A stretch of 6,654 bases of DNA from Clostridia bacterium (GTDB lineage Bacteria; Bacillota_E; RBS10-35; JAJYVN01): contig DAHWHT010000319.1 of NCBI GenBank assembly GCA_027335515.1, forward strand, positions 1 through 6,654, given 5' to 3'. The translations under genes and the position numbers were made by a program. The notes under the pieces were generated by a model. It made no database searches. It was given only the letters and a program-made list of their open reading frames with translations, and was not told the origin of the DNA. Below are positions 5,327 to 6,654 of the stretch, in pieces (position 1 is the first letter of the stretch; each line of letters begins with the position of its first letter).

Positions 5327-5887
5327 TCACCCCAAGACATCGTCGACGGGTATGCTCGCCCCAGGCAGATCGGGCACCGTGAGCGTCTCTCCCCGTGAGG
5401 CGCGTCGGACGCGCCGGAACCCCCGCGCCTCTGGAGACTCATACACCTCGACCACGCCGGGCATCGCCATGTCGATGAGCCAAACCGCCGGGATTGCTGC
5501 CTCGCCATACAGCGGCACCTTGATCTCCCGGTCGTACGCGGCCGAAGAGTCGCAGACTTCGACCAACAGGAGCACGTCCGCCGGTCCAGGGTGGCTGTGG
5601 CGGTAGAAGTCGTTACGTGGCCGCAACAGGGCGATGTCCGGTTGGGGCTCGGCGTATTCGCCCAGGGCCACAGGATTTTGAACGGACACAATGGCCCGCG
5701 TGCCCACGCTCCGATGGAAGGCGCTGGTGAGCCACATTACCTGGCCTGCATGCCCGCTGCCGATGGGGCTCATCTGGACGATCTCCCCTCCGATCAGCTC
5801 GACACGGTCGTCCTCAGCCAGGATGCCGCCCTCCGTCATGCGGCGGTATTCGTCCGCTGTAAAGAGCCGCTTCACCACGATCCCCAT
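5327..5887 (-). CDS. Uma2-family (DUF820) putative endonuclease
   Basis: A 186-residue protein, a normal length for this family. It opens MGIVVKRLFTADEYRRMTEG, the usual N-terminal 'F-T-x-x-E-Y-x-x-M' helix, followed by 'RVELIGGEIVQMSPIGSGHA', the diagnostic strand-turn of Uma2 proteins. The presumed PD-(D/E)XK core is PDIALL with D84, VLLLVEVCDSS with E110, and YDREIKVPLYGEAAIPAVWLID with K123. All three acidic/basic positions are present, so the fold and putative active site look intact. The family is predicted to be nuclease-like and is numerous in Cyanobacteria, Chloroflexota and other lineages, but its biological role is not established. The ATG at 5887 has AAGGATGG just upstream. The frame remains open for about 250 more codons upstream, but that part is low-complexity and not conserved-looking. 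The gene converges with the importer operon and has no evident partner. Confidence 0.93.
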   Translation of the reverse strand: MGIVVKRLFTADEYRRMTEGGILAEDDRVELIGGEIVQMSPIGSGHAGQVMWLTSAFHRSVGTRAIVSVQNPVALGEYAEPQPDIALLRPRNDFYRHSHPGPADVLLLVEVCDSSAAYDREIKVPLYGEAAIPAVWLIDMAMPGVVEVYESPEARGFRRVRRASRGETLTVPDLPGASIPVDDVLG

Positions 5888-5893
5888 GACATA

Positions 5894-5903
5894 CCATCCT
5901 TCC
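5894..5903 (-). promoter_or_regulatory. Ribosome-binding site of the Uma2 gene
   Basis: On the minus strand GGAAGGATGG precedes the ATG at 5887, with the AAGGA core 9 bases from it. This decides the start in favour of 5887 against the long open extension upstream. Confidence 0.65.
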
Positions 5904-5929
5904 GCGGCGTGGGGGACGGACCTGCCGAC

Positions 5930-5938
5930 AGTGTAGCA
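5930..5938 (-). promoter_or_regulatory. Candidate extended -10 promoter of the Uma2 gene
   Basis: On the minus strand TGCTACACT fits an extended -10 element (TGnTATAAT) at the TG and four of six hexamer positions. It lies 43 bases before the start codon, in an otherwise very GC-rich stretch. No convincing -35 hexamer is seen at the usual distance, as expected for an extended -10 promoter. Confidence 0.38.
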
Positions 5939-5939
5939 G

Positions 5940-5966
5940 GGGCGCGATCCGCCCGCGGCGGCGCCC
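5940..5966. promoter_or_regulatory. Dyad adjoining the Uma2 promoter candidate
   Basis: GGGCGC (5940-5945) pairs with GCGCCC (5961-5966), and inside it CGCC (5950-5953) pairs with GGCG (5957-5960) around a CGC loop. For the minus-strand gene this covers roughly the -35 region, where an operator could sit. In such GC-rich DNA short dyads also arise by chance. Confidence 0.25.
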
Positions 5967-6654
5967 AAGGATGGGGACGCCCCGATTGCCCGCGGGTCCG
6001 GCGGCAAGCCCCCGTGGGAACGCGCGGCGCGCGGGCCTAACAGCGGAGGCCGTGCGCCCGTTGCTACCGAACGGTCAGGGGTATGGCGCGTCGGCCGGGC
6101 GCCGCGTCGACGGCGGCCACCAGGGCGCGCTGCCGTCGTGATACCACGGCGTGCCCGTACACCCCAGGGGCAGGCGCACCGTGAGAGAGCGCGCGCCCAC
6201 GTCCCGCACCCAGGCGCCCCGGCCACCGCGTCAGGTCCACGGCTCCCGGCCCCGCCGGGGTTCGGGGTCGGCTCGATCGCCCCAGCTACGCGCATCGGTG
6301 CGGCTGCGCCCGGGCGCGAGGACGCGCCTGTCGCGACAAGGCACACCTGGCTCGGGTGTGGGGTGTGGACGGCGGGCGGCTCCTCGGCCGTCCGCGGGTA
6401 CGCGGCCTTCACGGGGTCGGCGCACGGCAACGCCGCGTGGAACGTGGGGCGGGCGTCGTCCGGCTCCCACCGAACGAGACCTTGCGCCTGTCCGTCGGCC
6501 ACCCACGATGCGCCCATCGGCTCGGCCCGGAGACTGTCCCATGTGGTCAGCTGGCGCGGCCGACCCTGCGGAACCTCGCGCCCTCCGGCGTCTGGGCCAT
6601 GACCGCGCAGACCGCGGGCGGCCCTCCGGCTCACCGTCTGATCCACGCGCGGTG
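5967..6654. other. No supportable gene
   Basis: Frames on both strands are open because stop codons are rare in this GC-rich DNA, but their products are Arg/Pro/Ala/Gly-rich with no domain, signal peptide or membrane segment. Small dyads are present, for example CGCGC-GGC-GCGCG near 6021-6033 and CCGTT/AACGG at 6058-6074. A slightly more protein-like minus-strand stretch lies around 6400-6560 (QLTTWDSLRAEP, then FHAALPCADPVKAAYP), but I do not recognise it and no start site is evident. No RNA gene or CRISPR array is seen. Confidence 0.5.

Noticed and set aside
6238..6290. GGTTCGGGG near a CCCCGCCGGGG palindrome, resembling a tRNA T-arm
   Set aside because: No acceptor, D-arm or anticodon stem can be formed around it, and the T-loop consensus is incomplete.
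5888..6646. N-terminal extension that would make the Uma2 protein 439 residues
   Set aside because: The extra 253 residues are Arg/Pro/Ala/Gly-rich with no motif. The known family starts at the 'F-T-x-x-E-Y' helix, and a good ribosome-binding site precedes 5887.

Overview
The window is very GC-rich bacterial DNA, probably from a Chloroflexota-like or similar GC-rich lineage. That placement is inferred from three things: a Tat-exported, non-lipoprotein sugar-binding protein, a stand-alone Uma2-family gene, and strong G+C preference at third codon positions. No marker gene settles the taxonomy. Coding density is low: five supportable coding regions cover a little under 60 % of the window, with long gene-poor gaps between them.

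Layout. Positions 1-100 hold the first 33 codons of a minus-strand gene that runs off the left edge and starts with a twin-arginine signal peptide; a long imperfect hairpin lies in its leader. Positions 101-1158 have no intact gene but contain the decayed core of an IS66-type transposase (about 421-650, plus strand, at least one frameshift), a possible second decayed fragment on the minus strand (727-884), and several strong dyads in the leader of the next operon.

Positions 1159-4722 are a plus-strand carbohydrate ABC importer of the CUT1 (MalEFG/UgpBAE-like) type: a family-1 solute-binding protein, a 394-base spacer with a 10-bp perfect hairpin, a MalF-type permease, and a MalG-type permease that begins 2 bases after the stop of the first. 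No ATP-binding subunit is present. The importer presumably uses an ATPase encoded elsewhere, as many CUT1 systems do.

Positions 4723-5326 hold no recognisable gene. Positions 5327-5887 (minus strand) encode a complete Uma2-family (DUF820, PD-(D/E)XK fold) protein with a good ribosome-binding site and a plausible extended -10 promoter next to a dyad. Positions 5939-6654 hold no gene I can support.

How the parts work together: the binding protein would be folded in the cytoplasm, exported by Tat, bind a sugar or oligosaccharide outside the membrane and deliver it to the heterodimeric permease. The hairpin after the binding-protein gene could keep that protein in excess over the permeases, as in classical maltose operons. 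I see no clearly novel system. The points most worth checking are the leader and intercistronic RNA structures, the divergent Tat-exported gene cut by the left edge, and the isolated Uma2 gene.
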